From Pestalotiopsis fici W106-1 (Eukaryota; Ascomycota; Sordariomycetes; Amphisphaeriales; Sporocadaceae), in the NCBI RefSeq assembly GCF_000516985.1, contig NW_006917099.1:1690685-1754684 (forward strand): a stretch of 64,000 nt of DNA, given 5' to 3'. Below the pieces are notes generated by a model, which did no database searches, was not told where the DNA came from, and worked only from the letters and a program-made list of their open reading frames with translations. The first letter of the stretch is position 1. Each line of letters begins with the position of its first letter. A program made the position numbers and the translations under genes. Below are positions 23,333-34,483 of the stretch, piece by piece.

Positions 23333-24204
23333 TGCTATTGTGATATGGCACCGTATGGGGTGAGTGTAGTAGTGTAAAGATGGATGTATTGTAATTCATA
23401 GAGGATGAGAAACAGAATCCAGCGATATCGGTGAATAAAGAAGGTTTCAAGGCAGCCTCTATGCTCAGATCCATGCAAGACTGTTGGCACGCCGTGAGTC
23501 GTGACAGGACCCCTAGCGGCGTTGCGGCCTGCACTATTTCTCCTCTAGCCACCAACATGGTATGGTCTGCTCATGAGCCCTTTGGTGGAGACCAGGCTGG
23601 TGCCTAGATAATTTATACTACGCATTTGGCAGAAATATGAAAAATATATCCAAAGGGGGAAAAATATCAATCGATAAGAAGAAAAATATTAGGTCAAAAC
23701 TCAGGAGCTGTATTAAGTCCTATCTACAAACAGAGTCGTATCCATGATTGGGATTTGGATACGATGGTATCGAATAAACAAAATGTGATAACAATTGAAA
23801 TCTCCAAATCCAAAACAAAACAACATGCTAATGAAGGGCAGTAAAAGCCCTGGTATCACAAACGAAATATGATACAACAAGTGAAATCTCCATGCCGAAA
23901 ACAAAATAACATGCTAATGACGGGCAGTAACAACCCTGGTAGCAAAAAACAAAATGCATAAAACTGTACACGGGTAGCCACCTTGATCAAATGCAAGTGA
24001 GAAATCAAATCTGATCGTAACCAAGATATCGAGAGAAGAATGGACTCAAAGCCAGCAATGGCTGCGTCCATCTCCTGTCGCGGATGCCTTTGTCGACGTT
24101 GATAGCGTTGTTGCCATCAGAGTGTATTGGAATAAGATGGTCGAGTGAATGCCAGAGGTAGCAGGCGAGTGTCAAGATCTGCCTCAACCAAGAAACATAT
24201 CATA
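23333..24204. other. Spacer with a short tandem duplication
   Basis: Upstream flank of the F-box-like gene and 3' flank of the orphan gene ending at 24205. AT-rich around 23,600-24,000. Apart from the two-copy repeat listed separately, nothing was recognised. Confidence 0.6.
23776..23947. repeat. Imperfect tandem duplication, period 86 bp, two copies
   Basis: The segment containing GAAATCTCC...AAAACAAAAC/TAACATGCTAATG and GGGCAGTAA...CCCTGGTA occurs twice in a row. The word CATGCTAATG lies at 23,824 and 23,910, which sets the period. A third copy seems to begin (AAAATGCATAAAAC) but breaks down. The copies differ at about a dozen positions. Confidence 0.8.
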
Positions 24205-25137
24205 TCATCTCTGCCTGGGCGTCGAGGTCACCACCTCCACGAGTTTTACTGCCGCTCGTCTCGCCTCTCCCTCGTGATACTCTCGCCGGAGCCGAGCGTT
24301 GGATGCCGCTATATGATCCAAGATGAATTGAAACAAGTCTGGCGAGCGCCCGTCTGGTAGACAAACCGCAATCCAGCGCTCAAGGTGTCCTAATGCATCT
24401 GCATAGCGACGCATGCCGATAATGTGTCTGGAATGCTCGGGAGCATACTTGTCGGTTAGATATGGCTTGAACCTGAGCGACAGTGGGCTCGGGATTAACT
24501 GTACGGCAACTCGTAGCAGCGGTTGGACATTTTGCTTGAGTTTCACCGCCTCATCCCACATCATCTCCGCGGGAAGGCGGACTGTGAAATACCTGTTTCG
24601 TATCTCGACGAAACGCGGTGGTCCAGGAGGACAGTGCGGTGCAAATAGGTATGTCGCCCCCACCAGGTTCCTCGAATAATGGCGGCCATTGCTGCAGAGA
24701 ATGTTGAAATAACCGTCAACGTCCATATCTAAAGCAGCAAACAGATCTATCAAGTGTCCGAGGTCAGCGACCTCATAAGCACCCCAAGGTATTCGGACCT
24801 GGTATTTGAACTTGTAAACTTCAACCTCCCCGAGAAAGGAGAGTGCCACGCTCTCGAGAATTTCGGATATGAGCTACCAGATTGTGTTAGTCAGTCATGA
24901 TAAACAAACAAAATGAAAAGTCCACAGCTGACTTACCCATCGAATGCCAATATCGACTAGGCGTCCGCAATAGTGGGAGCGAAAGAGCATCATGAGGTCC
25001 ACAGCAGACGCACGGAAGACAGAGGCGAGTTGATCATGATCAGGTTGACGTGAGGCACGTGCCTTGATGTCCTCGAGGTGGGCTCGGAGGTGTTGTTCGC
25101 TGCCCAGAAGCAGACGAAAAAGTCTATTGTCATCCAT
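24205..25137 (-). CDS. Orphan protein, 289 aa
   Basis: Two exons: 25137-24937 and 24873-24205. Donor GTAAGT, acceptor CTGGTAG, frame kept (GIRW|LISEILES). The ATG at 25137 is followed by MDDNRLFRLLLGSEQHLRAHLEDIK, a plausible start. The protein is mixed helical and soluble, with no signal peptide, membrane segment or metal motif that I recognise. One segment (VADLGHLIDLFAALDMDVDGYFNIL) is weakly like the end of a BTB or similar protein-interaction domain, but I would not assign it. The gene is unusual in having a 20-bp minisatellite within a few bases of the start codon on the upstream side. Function unknown. Confidence 0.65.
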
Positions 25138-25764
25138 GATGAAATGTAGAGGTATGATGATATGTCTAGAGTATGATGGTGAATGTAGAGGTATGATGGT
25201 ACGTCTAGAGGGATGATGCTATGTGTAGAGGTATGACGGTACGTCTAGAGAGACGATGGTACGTCTAGAGGGATGATGGTATGTGTAGAGGTATGATGGT
25301 ATGTGATGAGGTACGAGGATAATTTACACGGGTCAGGGATGGGGGCGGATTGCAAAGGAGACAGGGAAATGGGAAATTTATAAGAAGGGCCACAGGCTGT
25401 ACCTGCATCGTTGCTGTGGGAAGTCCTTTCTCCGCGTGTAAAGTTACTACAATTAACATAGTTTGCCATGAAGGTGTTTAATACCGAGAAGCTCGACGGG
25501 GAATGCTGGAAAGGTTAAAGAAAATTCAGGTACCCGTCTGTCCAAATACTTGTAAAGTTCTACGTGCAAGGCTGAACCCCCCTCACTACTTCAGGTACAA
25601 TGCAGCTTTCTAGCACGTGGCATTCGGAGTCAATTGACGTCTATGGTTGGAAAACCTCTATCGGAGAAAGGTGTCGTGTATTTGTGGTTGGAATATCTGG
25701 CCAAGGGCTTGTGATTGCCGCATATTATTCCGTCTTGCTTGTGGCTGGATGCTCAAGTGCCTCC
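25138..25764. other. Spacer: minisatellite and 3' flank of next gene
   Basis: Besides the minisatellite there is no recognisable coding sequence. The remaining about 440 bp carry the proximal promoter of the orphan gene and the 3' flank of the regulator that ends at 25765. Confidence 0.6.
25141..25320. repeat. 20-bp minisatellite, about 9 copies
   Basis: On the plus strand a 20-bp unit close to ATGTGTAGAGGTATGATGGT repeats nine times with small changes (ACGTCTAGAGGGATGATG variants), the copies keeping strict 20-bp register. Copies alternate between two subtypes, so the higher-order period is about 40 bp in places. The array ends immediately 5' of the start codon of the minus-strand gene at 25137, so it forms the leader or core promoter of that gene. 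Confidence 0.85.
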
Positions 25765-28429
25765 TCAGCCAAGACTTGAACCGCCGAGTGGCAAGTCCCA
25801 GAGCCAGAAAACATTATTTTCGCCCATTTGCATATCACTGTGGTTACCACCAGCATTGTGCGATACGCCAGCCTCGTGTCCTCCAGAAAATGATGCTGGC
25901 CACGGCCCAGTTGCCTCATGTACGTATGGCGCTCCTGGGTTCTGGGATGTTTGTGTCTCGTAGAGAGAAGGGAACACTGCTGAATGAACTTTTAGCACAG
26001 TCGAAACTTTTAGGTTAAGCAAATTTTTACCTCTTTGTACCGCCGCAAGGCTTTGATTAAGCCGAAGTGAGTCTGTTGGAGCGGACAATATATCGGCGCT
26101 TTCGGGGTGAGTTGATCCACGAGTCGGGTCTTGAGAGACTTGCAGGGCATCCTCTCCTAACAAGACTGGGTCATATGTATGCCCGGAAATCCATGGCTCA
26201 GTGCCCTCGTACCTTGACTGGGGAGTTGCGACTTCCGACACACCAAGCATTGCCTCGCTCTCTTTGCGCAACAGCAAAGCAATAAGGTTCTTTAATACGG
26301 CGCTGCTTTGCCTAGAAAATATAGACCGACGGCCCACGAGTTCCTGGAGTCGCAGAATGCGTGTCAGGGCACGCTTTACGCCCTGAGTCTTGTCTGAAAG
26401 GGGGCTCGACAAGGCGTTCAAGACTAGGACTATCGCCGAGTGAAATAAATTCATGGCCATGAAAGCGACGAGATGAGAATTTGTGGCTAAATGGGTCAGT
26501 TGTGTTAGTTGAGTGACTCGCGCGGTTCGCACTGCCGCACTCCACCAATACTCTGACACGTGCCTTTGGCTGTGATGAGACGTGTCACCGTCAAGATGTG
26601 CGATATCGTTGTCCAGCTCCTGAAGGTGCGGCTCTTGAGAAATGCTTTCGCTCATTGCTGAGAGATCCTCGGCCTGCTGGGACAAGAGTGGGCGGTAGAT
26701 CACGATCAAGAGATTGTCAAATGTTAGCTGCAAGGCCAAAGACTGCAACGTGTGTGCCCTAGTAGCCCAAGTAGCCTCATCGGGCTTGAAATCTCGGTTG
26801 AGGTTTAACTTCAGATGTGGAGGCAGTTGATTGTGCCAGTCCATAAGTTTCTTGGTAACAGTATTGATCAGGGATCTGTACTTCAAGTCCGAATCGTGTC
26901 CTGCCGCTTGGGATCGACATGTCCCGAATATCATCTTCAGAGCTGGGGAAGCCAGGACGTAGAGCTTGTTCAGTTCAATCTGATACGGGGAATAGACTGT
27001 ACTGGCTGGAGCCAATTGAGATGAGCCTTCTTTGAAATATGGAGACTCGGCAAATACGTCTGGCATCTCCACATCGCAAGCTTCATCATCAATGGTCAGT
27101 GGCCGTCCATAGAAAACAGAGGCAAACCTGTGTGACATGTAAGTTGACAGTAACTTTTGTGTACGATTTCAAGGAGGAGTTACCGATCCCAAGTATATAT
27201 CGTCCACCAGATCCTCTTCCGCTCCTCAATGTCCCCGGGACTTCCATGTTTCAGACATCTATGCAAACTCAGGGCATGTGCCATCTTGGTAGCAGCACCT
27301 AAAAGAGAAAAAGCTAGATTAGGTCTGCCGTGGTAGACATGGTGGGAGCCAAGCAATATGCAACATTGTATTGCTGTCAAGGAGTGATCATCCATGATCT
27401 GCACAAGTCTAGATTCCACAACCGACAGCAGCTCGTTGCTCAGTAGACGCCATCTACCGACATCGTCTGCAGAGCAATTTGATGATCGGTACCATGCGGC
27501 CATTGATAGAACCATGGATAAAAGCAGAAGAAATGAAGTTTCCGAGATCGAGGCATAACCATGCTGAACTGCTAGCAACTGTTTTCGAAAGTGCGGCTCG
27601 TAAATGACCAGGGAGAACCAGTGTACTGCCTCAAAGTAATCCTCTAGTAGACTAGAAATAGTCAAGTCGTCGGGTAACTGACAATTCAGAATAGTCGAGA
27701 TTGATACACGTGGATGCATGTTAAACCCTGGGCTCGAAGCACTGTCCACGTCGCCGTCTGGTATGGCCGAGGTTGAACAGTCACCGATATGCTCTCTATT
27801 GAGCTTGTAAATCTAAAGGTGACAGACCTATAAGTCTACTTCATTTACATACTCAAATGGAGGATGACCGACCTACCTTTCGTACGATACTCATTGCCGA
27901 GTCGGCCTCGGCATATTGGGGTGTTGTAGCTGCCTCTGATGGGACTTGAGTGGCATCTTGAAATGAGAGATCCGGCGGATCTGGCTGTTCAACGCTTTGC
28001 AACCGCTCATCAACACTACAGCTAGCTTCGAGCCTTCTGGAAATGTTGTCATTGTGGGCGCTTTGGGTTGGACTTCTCGTCGCCCGACGTCGTGCAGCGT
28101 CCTGGGCAGATGCTCTACTATTCCAAGTGTTGGCGCCAAGTCTCTACAGTGATGACCGAGTCTAAAGTGATGGAAATGGGGAGTCCATACGTTATTCGGC
28201 GTGGCCTGGGCCTAGGAGACCTGATGTTTGAGGCCGACGGGATATCTACCGACTCGCAGTCCACGTTTGCGCGCAAGCACAGGGAGCATGGTCGGAACGA
28301 GTCGCACTTTGCCCTCAGAGATTAGCACATTGGTGCATGATATCAAAAGTCGGTCCATCTTACACGGCTCTTGTTGCGCCGGCATCGCTGACACGCATTG
28401 TTGACTCTGGTAGGCAATCGGCCTTGCAT
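25765..28429 (-). CDS. Zn2Cys6 transcription factor with fungal-specific TF domain
   Basis: Six exons: 28429-28364, 28306-28191, 28114-27877, 27812-27184, 27127-26031 and 25979-25765, giving 786 aa. The zinc cluster is split by intron 1: NACQRCRRNKSR | CDSFRPCSLCLRANVDC (C-x2-C-x6-C-x5-C-x2-C-x6-C, residues about 13-38). The middle carries the fungal_trans (PF04082) signature: FEAVHWFSLVIYEPHF, IQCCILLGSHHVYHGRP, LSLHRC, IEERKRIWWTIYTWDRFASVFYGRPLTIDD. The last motif is rebuilt exactly across intron 4. Intron 2 (76 bp, GTATGG...TAG) and the last intron (51 bp, in frame) are the less certain joints. The C-terminus is low complexity. Nuclear DNA-binding activator or repressor; targets unknown. 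It sits beside the decayed sugar transporter but is not obviously linked to it. Confidence 0.88.
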
Positions 28430-29245
28430 GCCTGAACCTTGCGTGGTGCTTTCAATGCGAGCACGGATATAATGGATGTTTACACAAGCTTCGAGGACCT
28501 CGGTTCAGTCAATCACAACCGGGAGCAGGATCTTTCTCGTGTCTCGTGTCGCGTGACCCATGAGCTCCTAGGGTACAGGTAGGTATATAGCCGCCGTGCC
28601 TCAAAGTCATGAATGCGACTGCTGAGAGAAAGGGCGATGACAAGAAACAAAATCTAAAAAACCCCACAGCCCAGAACCACCAGAAACCTCACTAAAGGGG
28701 GGCTGCCAGTAGGTACCACACGCGCTATAACGTGTCTAGCGCGTTCACCTTCCGCTTGATGTCATAGAGGTCGCAAGTTTGCCAGACTTTTGAAAACCCC
28801 CAGATTGCGCAAGAAATAGCTAAAGTCACCTTATTAATGATTATTAAAAATGCAAAAGACAATAAAATATAAAAAATAAAAACGAAAAGAAAATGCAGCA
28901 AGAAATGAAGAAAGAAAACAAAAAGGATTCTTCTTCTCTAATGGCATTATTTGTTCTTCCAACACTACGCCGTACATATGATAACATGCTCTTATATCGT
29001 TGAGCCTAAAGAATATACATAATTTTGCCAATATAAATATTTTATTTATTGGAGACTAGATATTCCATCCAATTCGCAAGCGACAACCATTTCAATCAGT
29101 GTCAAGATGGAACAATCAAAGATTAATGGTCCGGTTTGTTTATATCGAAAACTCACTCTGTGTACAAGAATTCAAGTCATCCGAATACACCCATTGAATC
29201 TTTCAAACGACTGATTGATTGATCTGCCATGTATTCGGACCCTGT
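28430..29245. other. Spacer with AT-rich block
   Basis: Promoter of the regulator that starts at 28429 and 3' flank of the transporter pseudogene. From about 28,820 to 29,080 the sequence is strongly AT-rich with A- and T-runs. No gene was recognised. Confidence 0.6.
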
Positions 29246-30950
29246 TCATCGAGACAATTGTGTCGACGCCATGACGGCATCATCCTCGGCGATCTCTTCC
29301 AACGTGTGATCCGCCGTCTCGACATAATAGAAGTACACCAGAGCCGTGGAAACCAGACAGAAACCCGCAATCACGACGTAATAGCAGCCGCCACTCCCGG
29401 CAAAAGCGTCGGGCGCCACATGCCAATGACAAAGTCGAAGATCCAGTTGGAGCACGTCGACAGCGCCATGCCCTTGCTGCGCGCGCGCTGGGGGAAAATC
29501 TCGGCCGGAAGAAGCCATGGTATGGGACCCCAGGTCAAGCCGTATATTATGTTGTAAGCCATGACCGAGGCGTAAATGACGTGCGGGCGCAGGTCAATGT
29601 TGGAGAGGTGGGCTTCGGTAAAGGCGCAGACGATGCTCAATGCAATGGCCATGGAGATGCCTGGGGGACGGGTTCAAAAGGCTAGTAAGCCCTTTAATTT
29701 CGAGTGGCTCTAACGAGTCATCATGGGTCAAGAAAACTCTACCTCCAACAATCAGGAGCGGCTTGCGGCCCCAACGATGAGCCAGCCATCACGTCAAAAT
29801 GGTAGCCGCCACACAAGGAATCGAGTTAGCGGCGATGTCCAAGAGGGACTTGTAGTCGCTGAAACCCGCCGCTGCCAACGTAGTCGGTAGATAGGAGGAA
29901 ATTACGTTGATGTCGTTGATCTGGGCAAACATTTGGGCCGTGATGCCGACGAGTGTTCTCTTGCGGTACCGCGTAAACATTGCCCGCCAAGTCGACTCGC
30001 CCAGGGTGGCCACGTATCGAACGGCCTCCATGATCTCGAGCACGACCTGCTTGATGTGCTGTGCCTCGGTGTTGACATCTGGAGGGTGGAGATGTGCCAC
30101 GGTTTGTGCATATCCTGCGGTGAATCCGTTGCGTGCCAGCCATCTTGGGGTCTCGGGTAGGATAAAGGACATGGAGAAAAAGACAAAGGCCAGACCCATT
30201 TGGATGAAATAAGGTCCCTGCCAAGATGTATTGTTGGGGATGAGATAGTAAAATCCATGTTCGACCCAAGTGGGTAGCGCGTAGCCACCGATCAAGAACG
30301 TGTTTTCTATTCCCACCATGAGGCCGCGTCGGTGAGGAGCGGCAATCTCGGCTTGAATGACTGGCACCGTTTTGGAGAAGAAACCGACACCGACGCCTTG
30401 AAGGGTTCGGCCCATGACAAAGGCAAGGCCGTGAAGCTGGGCACGAATGCTTGTATGAACGCCGTGGCAAAGTGTATAAAGGCACCGAAGCGTACGCACT
30501 TCTTTCGGCCAACGATATCACGGGCGCGGCCGGCAATCAGCGATCCGACGGCAGCAGAGACTTGCAAGCAAACCACCGGGATTCCATTTACGAATGAGTC
30601 GACGTGATCGGATGTTACATCGGCGCCGCCATGGCCGGCAAGGAATCTGGCAATGAACGTCGGGTTTACGAGGAGGCCAGCGACGATACCTGGAGTGGGA
30701 TCTGTCAGAGTTGCAGACGGATTAGAATGCACAAGGGGGAGTCCAACCTTGATCGCACCCGAATAGAGCATCACCGAGACTGCCAAAAGCACATGTCATC
30801 CATAGGAAAGCCTTGCCTCTGAAAGGATAACGATGATTGACGGTCTTGGGCTTGAACTTTGATTCAAGCCATGACACTTACAGGGGGAATCTCAGCTGCT
30901 GGAGGAGGGACTGATCCCAGAAAAGCTTTTTCCGATATCTTTTGCTCCAT
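29246..30950 (-). pseudogene. Inactivated MFS sugar transporter (sugar porter family)
   Basis: Minus-strand sequence reads as a fungal hexose/sugar porter in broken frames. It starts at ATG 30950 (MEQKISEKAFLG), then KTVNHRYPFRGKAFLWMTCAFGSLGDALFGCDQG, an intron (GTTGG...CCAG, about 54 bp), IVAGLLVNPTFIARF, GRKKCVRFGAFIHF, MGRTLQGVGVGFFSK, LPETPRWLARNG, WGRKPLLIVGG, an intron, and WLLPAEIFPQRARSKGM (the PESPR- and GR-type family motifs). Three lesions are clear. One base is lost near 30,424 (VPSF to HGLAF needs a frame change). An in-frame TGA at 29,789-29,791 sits between ATILT and WLAHRWGRK. One base is lost near 29,420 (FDFVIGM to VAPDAFAG). A further frame break near 30,885 may be an indel or an atypical 37-bp intron. 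No single product can be made, unless the sequence itself carries errors. It is divergent from the polyol dehydrogenase, whose pathway such a transporter would feed. Confidence 0.85.
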
Positions 30951-31716
30951 GGGAATGTTCGATAAGCGTTTTGAAAAACTAGGAGGTTCTATGCGGAGGC
31001 TTTGATAAATGAAAATCTCAAATGGAGAAGACATTTAACGGCATTGTATATTTGTCAATTACCCCATAGGCAACCCACGTGAATCGGAAAAAATCCTGAG
31101 GTGACACGGAGAAGAGTAATGGCGTTGTCGTGACCAGGTTTACTAGCTCTGGAGTCATTGGGAGAATCTGGGGATGCATTATTTACTGATGAGTGAGTAG
31201 CGTGCTGGATTAGCAACACCGCGAGCTTCATATTGATCGTACGGTTCCGGCGGTCCATATGCCCCTGATATATACCTACTAGAGTGATCACTAGCCACTG
31301 ACCTTGGAGTGCGGCCATGAGAGCGATGGTGTGAACTACCGGCGGTTCACTATGATTCCGCCGACTCTACGGTTCCGGCGGAACCGTAACGTTGACCTCG
31401 ATCTGATTGGTCAGAGGTTGGTGCGGTCTGGGTCTTGGGAGAGGGTAACGGCTAAAGACATCATTCACGATCCTCTTTCCATTGCTTCTGACTGCGCAAG
31501 GTTTTGAGTCAGTTTAAGTCATGGCGGATCTATCATCTCGTGGATCTGCTGAATTATTGAAAATATATACGTAGGACTCTTGCGTTTACTTCTGGGCAGC
31601 GCTCATCCACGAAATCATCGACCGCGGCAACCCAAATCAAATAGTTCACAAGCGCTCCAATCTGGTATATTCTCTGTGTTTCTTCTTATTCGCACGACGC
31701 GGTCCAAGTCAGAATC
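30951..31716. promoter_or_regulatory. Divergent promoter with repeated CGG/CCG elements
   Basis: The 766 bp lies between the dead transporter and the polyol dehydrogenase. The 14-mer TACGGTTCCGGCGG occurs exactly twice (31,240-31,253 and 31,368-31,381). The second copy extends into a perfect palindrome TACGGTTCCG-G-CGGAACCGTA (31,368-31,388). CCGGCGGTTC (near 31,339) and ATTCCGCCG (near 31,355) lie between them. Paired CGG/CCG half-sites are typical for Zn2Cys6 factors; the regulator encoded 1.2 kb away is an obvious candidate, by inference only. Confidence 0.6.
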
Positions 31717-32839
31717 ATGGGCTCGACATTTACCGTAGGTATCTCGTCAATCATATAACTCGTGTCTAACAGCATCACAGAACCTATCGTTCGTCCTCAA
31801 AGAGCCCAAGTCTATAGAATTCGCCGAACGACCGATTCCGACCATTAGTTCACCTCACGATGTACTCGTCGCCATTTCTTATACCGGAATCTGCGGATCC
31901 GACGTGCATTACTGGCAACACGGAGCCATTGGCCACTACGTAGTCAAGGACCCCATGGTGCTAGGCCATGAATCCTCGGCCGTGGTTGCGCAAGTGGGTG
32001 ATCAAGTCACGTCGCTAAAAGTCGGAGATCGAGTGGCCTTGGAGCCCGGATATCCGTGCCGGCGATGCGTGCAGTGTCTGGGCGGTCACTACAATCTCTG
32101 CCCGGATATGCGCTTTGCTGCGACACCGCCGTACGATGGAACATTGACGGGATTCTGGACGGCACCGTCAGACTTTTGCTACAAACTGCCGGATAACGTG
32201 TCCCTGAAAGAAGGGGCCATGATTGAGCCGCTTGCAGTAGCTGTTCATATCGTTCGGCAGGCTCAAATCTCACCAGGCCATTCGGTGGTGGTGATGGGAG
32301 CAGGACCGGTAGGCTTGCTGTGTGCGGCCGTGGCCCGGGCCTTTGGAGCTGATATCGTCTGCTCTGTCGATGTAGTGGACTCTAAGCTCAAGGTTGCCAA
32401 GCGTTTGGCTGCTACTCATACCTATTCTGCCAAAAGCGTGCCTCCAGAAGAAAATGCAAACAACTTGAAAGACCTGCTTGGTCTTACTGGCGGGGTGGAT
32501 GTTGTGATTGACGCGTCGGGGGCGGCATCCTCCATCCAAACATCTCTGCATGTCGTCCGTCCGGGCGGTACATTTGTCCAGGGTGGCATGGGTAGAAGTG
32601 ATATCGAGTTTCCCATCATGGCCTTGTGCCAGAAAGAAGTCACGGCAAGAGGGTCGTTCCGATATGGTAGTGGGGATTATCGGTTGGCGATCGACTTGGT
32701 CGGAAGCGGCAAAGTGGATGTAAAGAGCTTGATTACAATGGTTGTGCCTTTCCTGGAAGCAGAACAGGCTTTTGAGAAAGTTGCGTCGGGTCAGGTCGTA
32801 AAGATTTTAATCGCGGGTCCGAACCAGCACTCTGCGTAA
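31717..32839 (+). CDS. Zinc-dependent polyol dehydrogenase (xylitol/sorbitol dehydrogenase type)
   Basis: Two exons: 31717-31734 (MGSTFT) and 31781-32839, giving 358 aa, the standard size. The first exon has 18 bp; donor GTAGGT, acceptor TCACAG. Medium-chain dehydrogenase signatures: catalytic-zinc Cys in TGICGSDVHYW, GHESSAVV, four structural-zinc Cys in PCRRCVQCLGGHYNLC, EPLAVAVH, and the Rossmann motif VVMGAGPVGLL. The acidic end of strand 2 (CSVDVVDSKLKVAKRL) argues for NAD+. The family oxidises xylitol, L-arabinitol or sorbitol to the ketose in the cytosol; which polyol is not decidable here. It is convergent with the Zn2Cys6 gene, with only 35 bp between stops, and is the likely partner of the neighbouring (now dead) sugar transporter. 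Confidence 0.93.
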
Positions 32840-32874
32840 TCTGAAAGATTTTCTTTTCTCCAAGGATTTCATGG

Positions 32875-34483
32875 TCATGCTGATTGCACTGGAACCGGAG
32901 TTTCGCGTGACGAAAGGAATTCTTTCGTCTCATCCACTCCCATGTACCTGCAACATGTATGAGCAGCTTGCCATATGCTAGATATATGTTCCCACTTACA
33001 CATTCAACAGAATTTCGGCAAATTCATCAACATCAGAGCCTCTTCCATGCTCGAGGAAGCGCTCAAAGGAGTGATTTTCCATCACGAATTGCGGTTTCTC
33101 CTTCCAGGCTCGTTGGAATCCGGCTGAAGACTTGGCCTCCCATAGAGAGCGTGAAAGTGTCCAACGGTGTGTGTATGCCCATGGGTTCGGCTCTCCTATT
33201 TCAAGGTCAGTTATCAACCTGAACCACGCTGGTGGCACCATCTTACCGTCCCACTCGGGATCTTTCATCAGCTCGTATAGACCAAGCACCGAGTAGGCCA
33301 TGAGAATAGTCCGGCGGACAGACTCGGCAAAGATCCATTGCTAAAAGATGCACTAGGTAAATAGAGATTCACAATACAATCTGGAGATGTAGCAGAAGAA
33401 ATTGACCTACCTCCCACTCTGGCGGTTGTGCTCTCGCAACGGAATTCTCTAATCGCGCACTCGTGCTTAGGTTATCGCGCATCTTGCACAACTCTGCCAA
33501 CCACGTATTGAGGAGCGCACTGTCCCTCTCAGCCTGAGCGCGGAGAGCAACGTCACCGTCAAAGAGGCGAATGATTTGATACAGCAAGAGGGCCTGGGCT
33601 CGCGCCAGGCGCTCCGTCGTGGTTGTAACGAACCGGACAGATTCGGCGGCAACGAGCTCATGTGCACTCTTGCAAAGGGCGCGCATGACCATGGCCGTGT
33701 TGGTGGGAGTGCGGGCCGTGTAGAGCACGCTGGTGGAAAAGCAGGACATGATACACTCTGGAGTATGGGCACGGTAGAGGAAGGGGTGCAGAAATGGCGT
33801 TGCGTTATGTGTTGCCATGTCATTCACAAAGTTCTTGACCCGAGATGTGATGTAATAGAGTGGTGTGCTAGGGTCATGGAGACTCCAGGTGTTGATGTTG
33901 TCCTGCGGCAAAGAAAGATGTCACGAGGAATTCAAATTTCAACGACTTTTTTTCTTGGACAACTTACACACATTGGAGCCATCTTTTGATACGACCGTGT
34001 AATCTCTTCGTCGACTGGAGTGCTTGGGCGTTCGGTGATAGAGTCATCTTCAAAGGCGACTAGCCATTGGCTCATGGAGGCAGGTGTGTTGCCGCCCATG
34101 AGATCTACCTGATTGTCCATGAGCACATCAATGCCGTGAGTAGCATCGATGGGCGATTGAAGCAAAGGTTCGGCAGGATAGTCTGGCATCAAGTCCGCAA
34201 CCATGTCCGCATCTATGGATCCAAGGTAGTCCATCTCCGCAGCAGGGCCAGGGCTAAAGAGTGGGTGTGAAATGGATGCCGGCCCATTTGCATTGTCGCG
34301 TCTTGCTTGTCTATCAGCTTGGATGGCCGTCCTGGTCCTGCTATAGTCGCAAGGGATGTTTCTTTCCACGCATCGAGAGCAGTGTGGCATCCGCCTATCG
34401 CATCGGCGCTTTGTCTGAACGCAGTTGTGGCAGTTCTTCTGCCTCGACGGCGGAATGCTGGACCCTGCAGGAGAAACGCCCAT
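32875..34483 (-). CDS. Zn2Cys6 transcription factor, 456 aa
   Basis: Five exons: 34483-33968, 33902-33411, 33340-33247, 33195-33000 and 32947-32875. The zinc cluster is near the N-terminus: KNCHNCVQTKRRCDRRMPHCSRCVERNIPC (C-x2-C-x6-C-x6-C-x2-C-x6-C). Intron phases all match; the last (GTAAGT...TTGCAG) adds YMGVDETKEFL, which fits the family's C-terminus better than the stop just inside the intron, so the five-exon model is preferred. The middle is helical (PFLHPFLYRAHTPECIMSC, LLYQIIRLFDGDVALRAQAE) without a full PF04082 motif, as in many cluster-specific regulators. The start at 34483 is the first ATG; the open frame runs two codons further. By position it is a candidate regulator of the polyol dehydrogenase and its neighbours. 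Confidence 0.88.

Noticed and set aside
28725..28795. tRNA-like words (TAGCGCGTTC...GAGGTCGCAAGTTTG)
   Set aside because: The D-, anticodon and T-stems do not pair well and no acceptor stem closes; at most a degenerate tRNA relic.
30425..30495. 59-bp GTACGC...CCCAG intron that would bridge the frame change in the transporter
   Set aside because: It would delete a conserved membrane segment (VRFGAFIHFATAFIQAF) that is present and matches the family; a one-base loss explains the data better.
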